A stretch of DNA of 59,984 bases from contig JAAZNF010000035.1 in assembly GCA_012798435.1 (NCBI GenBank), forward strand, positions 1 through 59,984, given 5' to 3'. Position numbers and translations under genes: made by a program. Below the pieces are notes generated by a model, which was not told the DNA's origin, ran no database searches, and saw only the letters and a program-made list of their open reading frames with translations. Positions 45,901-53,341 of this stretch are shown here, piece by piece. This stretch comes from Myxococcales bacterium (lineage in GTDB: Bacteria; Myxococcota; B64-G9). Position 1 is the first letter of the stretch, and every line of letters starts with the position of its first letter.

Positions 45901-46117
45901 CGACCTGGACGGCAACGGCGACTTCGCCGGCGTGGGCGAGCAGCTCTTCTCCAAGTCCGGCAAGTCCGCGGTGAGCGGGACCATCACCATCCCGACCACG
46001 GCCATCCCCGGCCCGACCCGCATGCGCATCGCCATGAAGTACAACTCGGTGCCGTCCTCGTGCGGGTCGTTCTCCTACGGCGAGGTGGAGGACTACACCG
46101 TGAACATCGCGCCCTGA
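42908..46117 (+). CDS. Papain-like (C1) lipoprotein protease with chagasin-like domain and PKD-GEVED modules
   Basis: The 1069-residue protein starts at an ATG after AGGAG. It has a lipoprotein signal (LLLAGC, Cys27). Residues about 49-148 resemble the chagasin/I42 inhibitor fold: N73-I-S-T-G77-F, GASG at 105-108 and RPLE at 130-133, mirroring NPTTG, GxGG and RPW. Residues about 178-390 form a C1 peptidase with Gln195, catalytic Cys201 in GGCW, His343 and Asn361 in NSWG. Three PKD plus GEVED units follow from about residue 399, each 225 residues. Secreted or surface protein degradation with built-in self-inhibition is inferred. Confidence 0.9.
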   Translation: MKIRIRISFAQKIGLTALLSFLLLAGCDAGFIENDDFTTELSPENRLSLGERDIGKVADLAPFQVAAIEVPANISTGFSWEVEEIDPRLSVVGSEYVQDTSGLLGASGRQIFYVVGNEPGKAGLRLTYARPLERHNYLRSARFDFQVMSKYTGNFRYIPREAPEVPIDNPTVLRASLPTHFSWCEQGACPPVRDQGDCGGCWSFGTVGVFESALMRAGTSSPNLSEQYLISCNNEGFGCNGGWWAHDYHISTKVSGETEAGGVNESSFPYTATDSSCNPPHAKVAKLQSWAYVGNDSSVPSTDQLKTAIYNNGPLAVAVCVNTYFENYSGGVFAGPSCTGVNHAVILVGWDDGDGAWIMRNSWGPSWGENGYMRIKYGVCQIGYAASYVVYQGGSGTTPTANFSVTTSGLSASFTDTSTAGSGTINSWSWNFGDGGTSSVQNPSHTYAAAGTYNVTLTVGDSAGKTSSATKAVTVSQPVAAYCASKSNNCSEEWIAKVQVDGFAKTSSGQTYSDFTSSEINLAPGTHTLTLTPGFSGSAYKEYWAVWIDWNGDKDFADSGEQVFAANGTAAVTGTFTVPTSAPQGQTRLRVAMKYNAAPTNCETFSYGEVEDYTLNVTAAAGEPSASFTYAATGLAVAFTDTSTHSGGTITSWSWSFGDGGTSSAQNPSHTYAAAGTYSVTLTVGDSAGKTSSASQSVTVTAPSASYCAAQGNDISDEWIAKVAVGSFTNTSSAAGYTDFTSKVISLVPGTFSVALTPGFSGSAYKEYWAIWIDWNGDKDFTDSGEQVFAANGTAAVSGTLTVPASAPQGQTRMRVAMRYNVAPSACGSFDYGEVEDYTVAVAPGGGAPTASFSYAAQGLTVSFSDTSTPGGSAIAAWSWSFGDGTTSTAQNPNHSYSQGGSYTVTLTVTDGAGQSASASQTVTVSEPVTSYCAAQGNNASYEWLAKVQLDTFSKSSGAAGYSDFTGTVIPLSTGSHTIQLTPAFSGSSYTEYYRVWIDLDGNGDFAGVGEQLFSKSGKSAVSGTITIPTTAIPGPTRMRIAMKYNSVPSSCGSFSYGEVEDYTVNIAP
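44102..46114 (+). repeat. Three tandem 675-nt PKD-GEVED modules
   Basis: The GACGGCGG-type codons of the PKD GDGG/GDG motif recur at 44207, 44882 and 45557, an exact 675-nt period. Modules 1 and 2 are also very similar at DNA level (GDGGTSS, YAAAGTY, AYKEYWA segments), while module 3 has diverged. This points to recent internal duplication. Confidence 0.85.
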
Positions 46118-46259
46118 CAGGCGCGGCTCGCCGACTCGAGCCCATCCCCACATCCTCTTTTCGCCTGAAGCGCATGCCTGCAAGCTCTTCGTGTCACCTC
46201 CGGCCCCGAACATTTTCATCTCTCGCCACGGCGCCGAGAACGCCGGAGGGGCCGGATGC

Positions 46260-46288
46260 TTGAAACGAGTTCTGGTACCGGCTAGCAT
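46260..46288 (+). promoter_or_regulatory. Leaderless promoter of the 46296 lipoprotein gene
   Basis: TTGAAA at 46260-46265, a 17-nt spacer and TAGCAT at 46283-46288 end 7 nt before the ATG at 46296. No Shine-Dalgarno sequence is present. Confidence 0.6.
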
Positions 46289-46295
46289 CTGGTTC

Positions 46296-46919
46296 ATGCG
46301 CCGTTCGCCGCTCCTGTTGCTGGCCCTGTCCTGGTTGGCTCCCGCCTGCTGCCACGTGAACCGTTTGCCCGGCCGGGCCGACCTCTTGCATAACGTCACC
46401 GTCGACGTGATGGTGGAGGCCTCCCCGCGGCCGGTGTTCACCCGCTCCCGCTCCCACTACCAGCGGCGCGCCCGCGGCGGGATCGCCGAGGCCAACATCT
46501 CGGCCTCGCGCTTCGACGACGCCATCCGCGGCATCTCGCCGGCCGATCTGACCCAGGGCGTGATCGAGGAGATGCCGCGGGCCATGACCGCCATCCTGGG
46601 GCGCGCACCGGTGACCGAGGGCGCGGCCCGCACCCGCCTCGACATCGTGGTGCGCGACGTGCAGATGGTGGCGCTGGACGCCATCTCCCCGGTGACCTGG
46701 GTGTGGACGGGACACGCGCGCCTGGAGGATGGCGACCGCGACGCTTGGCGGAACTGCTTCGAGTGGCGCCAGCCGGCGGACTTCGGCGGCGTCGAGGACT
46801 TCGCCCGCCTGCCGGAAGAACAGCGTCAGGCGCTGGTCCGCGAATCGGCCCGTCAGTTCGCCCGCTACCTGGTGCGGCACCTGGCCGAGGAAGCCGGTCT
46901 GGTCCGGGAGGGAACATGA
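46296..46919 (+). CDS. Small lipoprotein of unknown function
   Basis: The 207-residue protein has a lipoprotein signal peptide (LAPAC, then a second Cys) and a charged mature part. RTRLDIVVRDVQMVALDAI and TGHARLEDGDRDAWRNCF resemble lipoproteins of DUF4136-type or LptE-like fold, without a firm match. The frame opens far upstream, but the promoter at 46260-46288 and the signal peptide choose ATG 46296. Its stop overlaps the PilZ gene (ATGA). Confidence 0.65.
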   Translation: MRRSPLLLLALSWLAPACCHVNRLPGRADLLHNVTVDVMVEASPRPVFTRSRSHYQRRARGGIAEANISASRFDDAIRGISPADLTQGVIEEMPRAMTAILGRAPVTEGAARTRLDIVVRDVQMVALDAISPVTWVWTGHARLEDGDRDAWRNCFEWRQPADFGGVEDFARLPEEQRQALVRESARQFARYLVRHLAEEAGLVREGT

Positions 46920-47269
46920 TCCAGATTCCATCGCGCAAGAAGACCGAGCGTCGCCGCGCCCCACGGGCGCCGCTGTGCCTGAATGTCGCCGCCGAGTCCG
47001 ACGCCTGGATGGGCGCTTGTCTGTCGCGCGACATCAGCGAGAGCGGCGTCTTCCTCATCTGCCAGCGCCTGGCCACGGTGGGCTCGGGGCTGTCGATGAT
47101 CATCGATCTGCCGGGCCCGCTCGGCGTGCTGCGCTTGCGAGGCACCGTGGTCCGCATCCAGGCGGGCGACCTACGGGGCATGGGCGTCGAGTTCGTGCCC
47201 GGCAAGGGCGACGAGCCCCGGCGCCTCAGCGAAGTCTGGGAGCGGTACCAGAAGGCGTTTGGCCCCTGA
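46916..47269 (+). CDS. Single-domain PilZ protein
   Basis: The 117-residue protein is one PilZ domain with the c-di-GMP binding motif: ERRRAPRAP near the N-terminus (RxxxR) and RDISESGVF (D/NxSxxG). The typical GTVVRI and GMGVEFV strands follow. It is expected to be a small c-di-GMP effector, perhaps regulating envelope proteins next to it. It overlaps the lipoprotein stop by ATGA, with GGGAGGG as ribosome site inside that gene. Confidence 0.85.
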   Translation: MIQIPSRKKTERRRAPRAPLCLNVAAESDAWMGACLSRDISESGVFLICQRLATVGSGLSMIIDLPGPLGVLRLRGTVVRIQAGDLRGMGVEFVPGKGDEPRRLSEVWERYQKAFGP

Positions 47270-47329
47270 TCGACCGCGCCGCCGCTTCAGACTCGTGGAT
47301 TGAATGCGTCCCGGGAGTGCGGGATGGGC

Positions 47330-47357
47330 TTGACAGGCGGCCCGGCGCATGTAGTAT
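47330..47357 (+). promoter_or_regulatory. Promoter of infA
   Basis: A perfect TTGACA at 47330-47335 and TAGTAT at 47352-47357 are 16 nt apart. The leader to ATG 47411 would be about 47 nt and contains GAGGAGG. Confidence 0.6.
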
Positions 47358-47410
47358 CGGGTGCCTGTCGCGGCGGGGAAGATACCCCAGGGGTGGTGAT
47401 CGAGGAGGAT

Positions 47411-47674
47411 ATGCCAGAGGCCAACGATACCAAGGACGTCAAGGACGCCAAAGAAGCCAAAGAGTGCGAAGGGTTCGAAGTCGAGGGGATCGTCAAGGAG
47501 ATCCTGCCCGGGGGCATGTACCGGGTCGAGCTGGAAGGTGGGCCCTCGGTGATCGCCTACGTGTGCGGGCGTATGCGCAAGAACTACATCCGCATCGTGA
47601 TGGGAGACCGGGTGCGGGTGGCCTTCTCTCCCTACGGCCCGCAGCGGGGCCGCATCGTCTACCGCAGCCGCTGA
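47411..47674 (+). CDS. infA: Translation initiation factor IF-1 with charged N-terminal extension
   Basis: The 87-residue protein ends with a typical IF-1 OB fold: VEGIVKEILPGGMYRVELEGG, GRMRKNYIRIVMGDRV and FSPYGPQRGRIVYR, abbreviated here in parts. IF-1 binds the 30S A site during initiation. It is preceded by about 20 extra residues rich in Asp, Lys, Glu and Ala (DTKDVKDAKEAKE), absent from standard 72-residue IF-1. GAGGAGG lies 2-3 nt before the ATG; a GTG at 47393 in the same frame is an alternative start. A DUF362 gene follows 17 nt downstream. Confidence 0.9.
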   Translation: MPEANDTKDVKDAKEAKECEGFEVEGIVKEILPGGMYRVELEGGPSVIAYVCGRMRKNYIRIVMGDRVRVAFSPYGPQRGRIVYRSR

Positions 47675-47691
47675 TTCCGCGGGAGCTGTCC

Positions 47692-48783
47692 ATGGCCAAC
47701 CGGCCGGTGGTAGCGGTGGTGCGCACCGCCCCCGAGCGAGTGCTCGAGGACATCGAGAAACTCTTCGCCGCCGCCGGCGCGGCGCGCGCCTTCGATGCAG
47801 CCGCCACCACCATCCTCAAGGAGAACATCTCCTGGCACTACCCCTTCCCGGGGGCCAACACCACGCCCTGGCAACTGGACGGCGCCATCCGCGCCCTGCA
47901 AAAACTCGGATACCGCGATCTGGTGTGCGTGGGGAATAACACGGTGGTCACCGATCCGTTCAAAGGCGAACGGCTGAACCGCCTGCGCGGGGTGCTCGAA
48001 CGCCACCACATCCCGGTGCGCTACAACTTCCGGCCGCAGGACATCCGCTGGAGCGTCTACACGCCGCGCCGGCCGCTGCGGGTGCTGCACCGGGTGTACC
48101 CCGAGGGCATCCGCATCCCGGACTTCTTCCACGGCAAGAACATCCTGCACCTGCCCACCATGAAGACCCACATCTACACCACCACCACCGGCGCCATGAA
48201 GAACGCCTTCGGCGGGTTGCTCAACACCCGCCGCCACTACACCCACAGCGTGATCCACGAGACGCTGGTGGACCTGCTCTCCATCCAGCAGGAGATCCAC
48301 GCCGGCATCTTCGCCCTGATGGATGGGACCATCGCCGGATGCGGCCCCGGCCCGCGCACCATGACGCCGGTGCGCACCGACCTCATGCTGGCCTCCGCCG
48401 ACTCGGTGGCCATCGACGCCATCGCCGCGCGCATCATGGGCTTCGATCCCATGAGCATCCCCTACCTGCGCCTGGCCCACGAGGCCGGCCTGGGGGTGGC
48501 GCGGCCTCAGGAGATCGAGGTGGTGGGCGAGGACGTGCGCGGGATGGATTTGAAGTTCACCGTCGGCGACAACCTGGCCAGCCGGGGCGGGGACCTGTTC
48601 TGGTTCTCGCCGCTCAAGGCGGTCCAGCGCCTCTTGTTCCACACCCCGCTGGTGTACGCCTTCATCGGGGCATCGTACGTGTACCACGATCTGTACTGGT
48701 GGCCCACGCGCGGCAAGCGCATCGCCGCGCGCATCCGGCGCGAGGATCCCTGGGGGAAGCTGTTCGAGAGCTACCCGGAGTGA
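47692..48783 (+). CDS. DUF362 domain protein
   Basis: The 363-residue product matches DUF362 proteins: NISWHYPFPGANTTPWQLDG, LVCVGNNTVV, LHLPTMKTHIYTTTTGAMKNAFGGLLN and ADSVAIDAIAARIMGFDP, shortened here to their landmarks. No Fe-S cysteine clusters are seen, unlike ferredoxin-fused members. The family's function is uncertain. GGGAGCTGTCC is a usable ribosome site. It is 17 nt behind infA. Confidence 0.8.
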   Translation: MANRPVVAVVRTAPERVLEDIEKLFAAAGAARAFDAAATTILKENISWHYPFPGANTTPWQLDGAIRALQKLGYRDLVCVGNNTVVTDPFKGERLNRLRGVLERHHIPVRYNFRPQDIRWSVYTPRRPLRVLHRVYPEGIRIPDFFHGKNILHLPTMKTHIYTTTTGAMKNAFGGLLNTRRHYTHSVIHETLVDLLSIQQEIHAGIFALMDGTIAGCGPGPRTMTPVRTDLMLASADSVAIDAIAARIMGFDPMSIPYLRLAHEAGLGVARPQEIEVVGEDVRGMDLKFTVGDNLASRGGDLFWFSPLKAVQRLLFHTPLVYAFIGASYVYHDLYWWPTRGKRIAARIRREDPWGKLFESYPE

Positions 48784-48793
48784 GGCGCGGCGA

Positions 48794-49132
48794 CTAGAAA
48801 CCGCGCGAGCGGCGGTGGAAGGCCTCGAACACCAGGTCCTTGTTGAAGCGCCACTCCCCCTCCACCTTGACGCCGGGGATGCGGCCGGACTGGACCATCT
48901 GGCGCACCTGCAGCGGGCTGATGCGAAGCATCTTGGCCACGTCCTCCAGTCCCACCAGCGGGACCTCGGCGCCGACGGGCGATGGCTTGGGCGCCGGGGC
49001 TTGCGGGAGCGGCGCGGGCGGCTCGGCCTGTGGCGCGGCGGCCTTCTCCGGAGCGCTCTTCTGCTTTCTTGCGCGGGGGGCGGGCTTCTTGGCCGTTGTC
49101 TTGGAGGTCTTCCTGGTTTTTTCCGTTGCCAT
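48794..49132 (-). CDS. Small DNA-binding protein with excisionase-type HTH
   Basis: The 112-residue protein has an N-terminal tail of about 55 residues very rich in Lys, Pro and Ala (histone-like), followed by an excisionase/MerR-like winged HTH: VGLEDVAKMLRISPLQVRQM then SGRIPGVKVEGEWRFNK. A DNA-binding or nucleoid-associated role is inferred. AGGAG lies upstream of ATG 49132; an extra upstream Met (49153) has no ribosome site. No integrase is nearby, so it is probably not a phage excisionase. Confidence 0.75.
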   Translation of the reverse strand: MATEKTRKTSKTTAKKPAPRARKQKSAPEKAAAPQAEPPAPLPQAPAPKPSPVGAEVPLVGLEDVAKMLRISPLQVRQMVQSGRIPGVKVEGEWRFNKDLVFEAFHRRSRGF

Positions 49133-49177
49133 GTCGTCTCCTCTTTCTCTCACCCGCCGACCGGGCGGGTGCGCGAT

Positions 49178-50317
49178 TCATACCAGGCCGTCTAAAAGTT
49201 CGCGGGCGGCGGCGATGTTCTCCGGGCCACCCAGGTTGAGCAGCTCGTCGAGCTTGGGCAAAACCCGCTGCACCCGCTCCAGGATGGCCATCTCCTCGAC
49301 GTGTGGGCACTCCAGCGACGGCCGGGCGGCGGCGATGATGCGCAGCTCGCTCAGGGCGCCCGGCGCGTCTTGCTGCGCCAGCAGGGCCAGCGCCAGGTGG
49401 AAGCGGGGAATGGCGGTGGGATCCTTGGCCACCGCCTCGCGCAGATTGGCCAGGGCCTTCTCCAGGTCGCCCTTCTTGAGGTAGGCCACCCCCAGGGTGT
49501 CGCGGATGAAGCCGTTGGCTGCGGGGTTGGGGAAGATCTCCAGGGCGTGACGGGCCATCTGCACACAGCGCTCCAGGTGGTGGCCGATCTTGGCCTCCAC
49601 GTACGAGAGCTCGTTGAGCAGCATGGCCGCCACGAAGGGATCCTCGGTGGGGCGCAGGCCGCGCTCGAGCCAGGCCACCGCCTCCGGGTACAGGCCCATC
49701 ACGTTGCACACCGAGCCGATGGCCAGCAGCAAATAGGGCGCGTCCCCCACCTGCTCGTGCAGACGGGTGAGATCCTGCAAGGCCCGCTTCGGATCCAGCG
49801 CCGCCCCCACCGCCCAAACGTCGAGCAGCAAGAACCCCTGCGCCGGGGCCAGCAGGTAAGCCAGCCGGGCGAGCGAGTAGGCGCGCTCCAGCTCACCCAA
49901 CCGGAAGAAACTCATCGCCCGCTCCATGATCTTCTCGGGATCCACCGTCTGGGGCTCGCCCTCGGCCGCCAGCGGGATGCCGCCGGCTCCGGGACGAGCC
50001 GACTCGTGGATCGACTCGGAGATGATCAGGATCTCCAGGTTCCAGGGGTCCAGTGCCTCGGCCCGGCCGATGAAGGTCCGAGCCGCCTCCCGGTCACCGC
50101 GAAGCTGTGCCAGCTCGGCGAGCAGGCGTAGCGCCGGCACCGATTCCAGGTGCTCGCGATAGTACCCCTCCAGCCTCTTTTGCGCCGCCTCCAGCTCGGG
50201 ATCGAGCCCGCCGCTGCCCGGGGTGGCACGCCGCCGGAGCAGGAGATCCGCCACGCCGCGGAAGATCTCGGTGCCGTCGTCCAGCGCGTCCTCGGCTTCG
50301 TGTTCGTCTCGGGCCAC
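49178..50317 (-). CDS. TPR-repeat protein
   Basis: The 379-residue cytoplasmic protein is all-helical with several TPR units, such as PALRLLAELAQLRGDREAAR, PNPAANGFIRDTLGVAYLKKGDLEKALANL and PTAIPRFHLALALLAQQDAPGAL, cited here partly. These form a protein-interaction scaffold. No catalytic motif is seen. It starts at a GTG with GGAGG upstream and lies 45 nt ahead of the HTH gene on the same strand. Confidence 0.8.
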   Translation of the reverse strand: MARDEHEAEDALDDGTEIFRGVADLLLRRRATPGSGGLDPELEAAQKRLEGYYREHLESVPALRLLAELAQLRGDREAARTFIGRAEALDPWNLEILIISESIHESARPGAGGIPLAAEGEPQTVDPEKIMERAMSFFRLGELERAYSLARLAYLLAPAQGFLLLDVWAVGAALDPKRALQDLTRLHEQVGDAPYLLLAIGSVCNVMGLYPEAVAWLERGLRPTEDPFVAAMLLNELSYVEAKIGHHLERCVQMARHALEIFPNPAANGFIRDTLGVAYLKKGDLEKALANLREAVAKDPTAIPRFHLALALLAQQDAPGALSELRIIAAARPSLECPHVEEMAILERVQRVLPKLDELLNLGGPENIAAARELLDGLV

Positions 50318-50412
50318 TCGCGCCTCCGCCGGATGCGCTCGCCAGCCGCGCCGCCGGCTTTTGGAGATGGCCTATCACACGCCCCGCCGAGCCGCAACCA
50401 CCACCGAGGCCT

Positions 50413-51504
50413 TCACTCCTCGCGGTCCGGGGAAGCCAGGTGCGCCTCGAGCAGGACCGGGTGGTGATCGCTATGGCGAAATCCGAGGTCCAGCGTGCGC
50501 ACCTCCCCCGCCTCCACCCCCGGCCCCAGCAAGAAGCCGTCGATCACGGTAGTGAAGTTGACCCCCGGCTGCCAGGGACGGTTCACCGCCCGCAGCGACG
50601 GGCGCGCGCCGTCGAAGGCCCAGCGGAAGCCCGGCGGCAACCAGCCGGGTTCGACGTCCATGCGCCAGTCCGGAACGGGATCGCTGTGACCGAAGCTCGC
50701 CTCCTCCACGCCCGGAAACACCTGGTTGAAGTCGCCGCCGGCGATCACGTGCGCGCCTTCTTGCGCCAGGTGGGTAAGGTGCTCGCGCAGAAAGGCCATC
50801 TCCGGGCGACGCAGCCGGCCGTCCCGGTCGAACGTGGAAAGATGCAAGTTGATGACGACCCAGTCACGGCCGTCGCTCCCGGGAAACCTCAGCTCGTGCA
50901 GGCAGCGCTTGAGGTGGAACACCCGCACCGGCCAGGGGAAGGCTCCCGGCAGTTGCAGCCGGCGCGCCGTGTGCGGCCGGTGACGGGAGAGCGACACCAG
51001 ACCGCTCTCCACCCGGCCGATGGGGTCGAGGAGCGGCCACGGCACCCAGCGGGACCGGTAGTTGGGCGCGAAGCTCCAGGCGTAGCCGGGGAGGTCGGCA
51101 ACGATCTCCTGCGCCTCATCGATGCCGAAGGTGCGCGACGAGTCTCGATCCACCTCCTGAAGCAGCAAGAGGTCGGCGTCCTCGTGCTGGCGCAGGACCT
51201 CCCGGATGCCGGCCAGGTTCTGACGCACCCGCTCCGGGCTCGGAGCGCGCACCATGCGCCCGCCGTCCATGAAGAAGTCCGCATCGGCGTCCAGGCCGGC
51301 GTAGCCGATGTTCCAGGTGAGCAGGCGCAGCGACGAGGGACGCTCGCGCTTCCGGGCTTGCCCAAAGAGCGGCGTGTTCTCGACCTGGGCGGGACGCCAT
51401 TCGATGGCGAGGAGCAAGAGGACACCTCCCAGGAGCAACGCCAGTAGCGAAAGAGAGATCCAAAAGAGCGCCCGCAGCGTTCTCGTACGGATCGGAGCCC
51501 TCAT
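50413..51504 (-). CDS. Membrane-anchored endonuclease/exonuclease/phosphatase family protein
   Basis: The 363-residue protein has an N-terminal membrane anchor (ALFWISLSLLALLLGGVLLLL). The EEP fold follows: LLTWNIGYAG, LLLLQEVDRD (metal-binding Glu), NLHLSTFDRDGRLRR, AGGDFNQV and HSDHHPVL at the end with the catalytic His. EEP enzymes cleave phosphoester bonds in nucleic acids, inositol phosphates or sphingolipids; the substrate here is unknown. It is divergent from a second EEP gene. Confidence 0.85.
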   Translation of the reverse strand: MRAPIRTRTLRALFWISLSLLALLLGGVLLLLAIEWRPAQVENTPLFGQARKRERPSSLRLLTWNIGYAGLDADADFFMDGGRMVRAPSPERVRQNLAGIREVLRQHEDADLLLLQEVDRDSSRTFGIDEAQEIVADLPGYAWSFAPNYRSRWVPWPLLDPIGRVESGLVSLSRHRPHTARRLQLPGAFPWPVRVFHLKRCLHELRFPGSDGRDWVVINLHLSTFDRDGRLRRPEMAFLREHLTHLAQEGAHVIAGGDFNQVFPGVEEASFGHSDPVPDWRMDVEPGWLPPGFRWAFDGARPSLRAVNRPWQPGVNFTTVIDGFLLGPGVEAGEVRTLDLGFRHSDHHPVLLEAHLASPDREE

Positions 51505-51528
51505 CGGCGGCGAGCCTAGCAGGCGGCC

Positions 51529-51558
51529 TTGCGCAAGGGAAGGGGTCTTGCCTAGTAT
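51529..51558 (+). promoter_or_regulatory. Leaderless promoter of the EEP lipoprotein gene
   Basis: TTGCGC at 51529-51534, an 18-nt spacer and TAGTAT at 51553-51558 end 5 nt before the ATG at 51564. No Shine-Dalgarno sequence is seen. Confidence 0.5.
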
Positions 51559-51563
51559 GGGTC

Positions 51564-52580
51564 ATGCGCTTGTCGACCTGCACGCTGCTTTTCACCCTGC
51601 TCTTTGCCTGCACCACCACCTACCAGGAGCCGGACGCCGGCCCGGACGTCCGCGACGGCCCGCCGCCCGCCGACGACGGCGGCCCGGGGGCAGACGATGG
51701 CGCGGACCTGGACGACGGCGGCGATCCGGGCGCGGACCCTGGGCCCGCCTGCGACTACCCACCGCGGACACCGGACCCGAAGCCATGGACGGTCGGCACG
51801 GCGGACACCTTCGAATCGCTCACCTGGAACCTGCTCAACTTCCCGGTGAACGCCCAGACCTACCAGCGCGTCGCTGACCTCGTCTGGCAGGTCGACGCCG
51901 ATCTCGTCACGGTCCAGGAGATCGGGGACGTGACTGAATTTCAGCGCCTGCTGTGCCTGCTGCCGGGCTATCGCGGAGAGCTCTCGCCGCACGCCTACTC
52001 CGACGGGACCTACCAGAAGGTGGGGTTCGTGTGGCGCGAGGACGTTCTGCGGCTCCTCTCGAGCAAGATGATCTTCACCTGGGACAACGACTTTCCGCGG
52101 CCCGCCTTCCAGGGGGAGTTCGAGCTCACCCTGCCCGGGAAACCCGCCCGGACCCTCATCGCCATCGCGGTCCACCTCAAGGCCGGCGCCGCCAGCGAGG
52201 ACGCGGCGCGGCGCAAGAACGCCATCGACAAGCTGAAGGCCGAGATGGACCGGCTGTGCGCGCTTTCTCCGGCGACAGGTGTCTTGCTGCTCGGGGACAT
52301 GAACGACGATCCGGCCGATCCGCTGGTGGACAACGTCTTTCCGGCCCTGCTGGACGACCCGGAGCACTATACGGTGCTGACGCTCCCGCTGGCCGAGAAC
52401 GGAGAATACTCCTACATCCCCTCCCGATCTCTGCTCGACCACATCGTGAGCGGCTGCGCCCTGCGCTCCACCTCGACCGAGATCGACATCCTGGAACTCG
52501 ACCAGCAGTCGCTGGGCTACGACTACCGAAGCAACATCTCGGACCACCGGCCGGTAGCGGCCACCTTCACCTACCCTTGA
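51564..52580 (+). CDS. EEP-family lipoprotein (endonuclease/exonuclease/phosphatase)
   Basis: The 338-residue product has a lipoprotein signal (LLFAC), an Asp/Gly/Pro-rich linker of about 40 residues, then an EEP domain: SLTWNLLNFPV, LVTVQEIGD (Glu for metal), IAVHLKAG, LLGDMNDDPADP and SDHRPVAATF with catalytic His. It resembles surface nucleases or phosphatases of predatory or surface-living bacteria. Substrate is not predicted. The linker is of the type seen in other lipoproteins of this window. Confidence 0.85.
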   Translation: MRLSTCTLLFTLLFACTTTYQEPDAGPDVRDGPPPADDGGPGADDGADLDDGGDPGADPGPACDYPPRTPDPKPWTVGTADTFESLTWNLLNFPVNAQTYQRVADLVWQVDADLVTVQEIGDVTEFQRLLCLLPGYRGELSPHAYSDGTYQKVGFVWREDVLRLLSSKMIFTWDNDFPRPAFQGEFELTLPGKPARTLIAIAVHLKAGAASEDAARRKNAIDKLKAEMDRLCALSPATGVLLLGDMNDDPADPLVDNVFPALLDDPEHYTVLTLPLAENGEYSYIPSRSLLDHIVSGCALRSTSTEIDILELDQQSLGYDYRSNISDHRPVAATFTYP

Positions 52581-52583
52581 CAA

Positions 52584-52615
52584 GAAAAAACCCGGCGCCC
52601 TCTCGAGCGCCGGGT
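52584..52615 (-). terminator. Rho-independent terminator of the barrel-protein gene
   Basis: A 9-bp stem (52590-52598 with 52607-52615, ACCCGGCGC and GCGCCGGGT) and an 8-nt loop are followed on the minus strand by a T-tract at 52590-52584. It ends the minus-strand gene at 52639 and may also end the plus-strand EEP gene. Confidence 0.8.
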
Positions 52616-52638
52616 CACTGTCGTGACAATCGGTCGGT

Positions 52639-53193
52639 CTAGAAGAACGCCTGGACGCCGAAGTAGCCGATGGGGATGGTCATGAAGCTGCCCTGATCGT
52701 CGAGGCCCATGTTGTAGATGAAACGCAGGCCGAGGTCGAGGGCCACGTTGGCGTTCATGGCATACACGATGCCCGCCGGGACCATGATGGCGAGGGTCTT
52801 CGTCGTGTCACCCTCGTCGGGCATGGTGAAGTTCATGCCGATGTCGGCGCCCACGTAGACCGCCATGCGGCCCATCGGGATGTAGTACTTGGCGCCCACG
52901 CCGAAGCCGAGATCCTTGCCGGCGTTCTCATAGAGATCTCCGAACCCCATGGCGAACAGCAGGCCGCCCTCGAGTTCCAGGTTGTCCATCAGGAAGTAGC
53001 CGACGGTGGGGGCGACATTCAACTTGAAGCCGGTGGTGCTGTCACCCTCCTCCGGGATGGCCATGTCGATGCTGAAGGCCAGCGTCCCACCGAGCTGCAT
53101 CGTCCCGGCCTTGAGGTTGAGCTGCGGTTCCTGGGCCAGGCCGATCGCCGGGACCATCATCAAGCACAGAGCAACGAGGATGAGCTTCTTCAT
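52639..53193 (-). CDS. Small outer-membrane beta-barrel protein
   Basis: The 184-residue product starts with a signal peptide (LILVALCLMMVPAIGLAQ). The mature part has about eight amphipathic strands, such as GTMQLGGTLAFSIDM, VGYFLMDNLELEGGLLFAMG and LGVGAKYYIPMGRMAVYVGAD, cited partly, and ends with FGVQAFF whose final Phe suits BAM recognition. It resembles OmpA/OmpW-size barrels. AAAGGAG precedes ATG 53193. The intergenic region upstream is AT-rich and holds a palindrome at 53342-53359. Confidence 0.75.
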   Translation of the reverse strand: MKKLILVALCLMMVPAIGLAQEPQLNLKAGTMQLGGTLAFSIDMAIPEEGDSTTGFKLNVAPTVGYFLMDNLELEGGLLFAMGFGDLYENAGKDLGFGVGAKYYIPMGRMAVYVGADIGMNFTMPDEGDTTKTLAIMVPAGIVYAMNANVALDLGLRFIYNMGLDDQGSFMTIPIGYFGVQAFF

Positions 53194-53341
53194 GATTCTG
53201 TCTCCTTTGGAAAGAAGGTTTGCCAACGCCGCCACAGACGGCGGCGTTTGGCACGGTATTCAAGCAAATTGCAGGCCAAAACAAGACAATTACAGATTTG
53301 TATTGATTGAACAAAAAATCAAATAAATTCAATAGTCACGC

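Noticed and set aside
44102-46114. Possible CRISPR or satellite repeats from the 675-nt periodicity
   Set aside because: The period is 225 codons and in frame; it is a tandem PKD-GEVED duplication inside one gene.
42965-46441. Minus-strand open frame of about 1158 codons opposite the papain-like gene
   Set aside because: It mirrors the third-position GC bias of the real gene, spans its repeats, and has no signal peptide, motif or ribosome site.
48794-49132. Excisionase, hence remnant prophage or integrative element
   Set aside because: No integrase, attachment repeats or phage genes nearby, and the Lys/Ala/Pro-rich tail fits a chromosomal DNA-binding protein.
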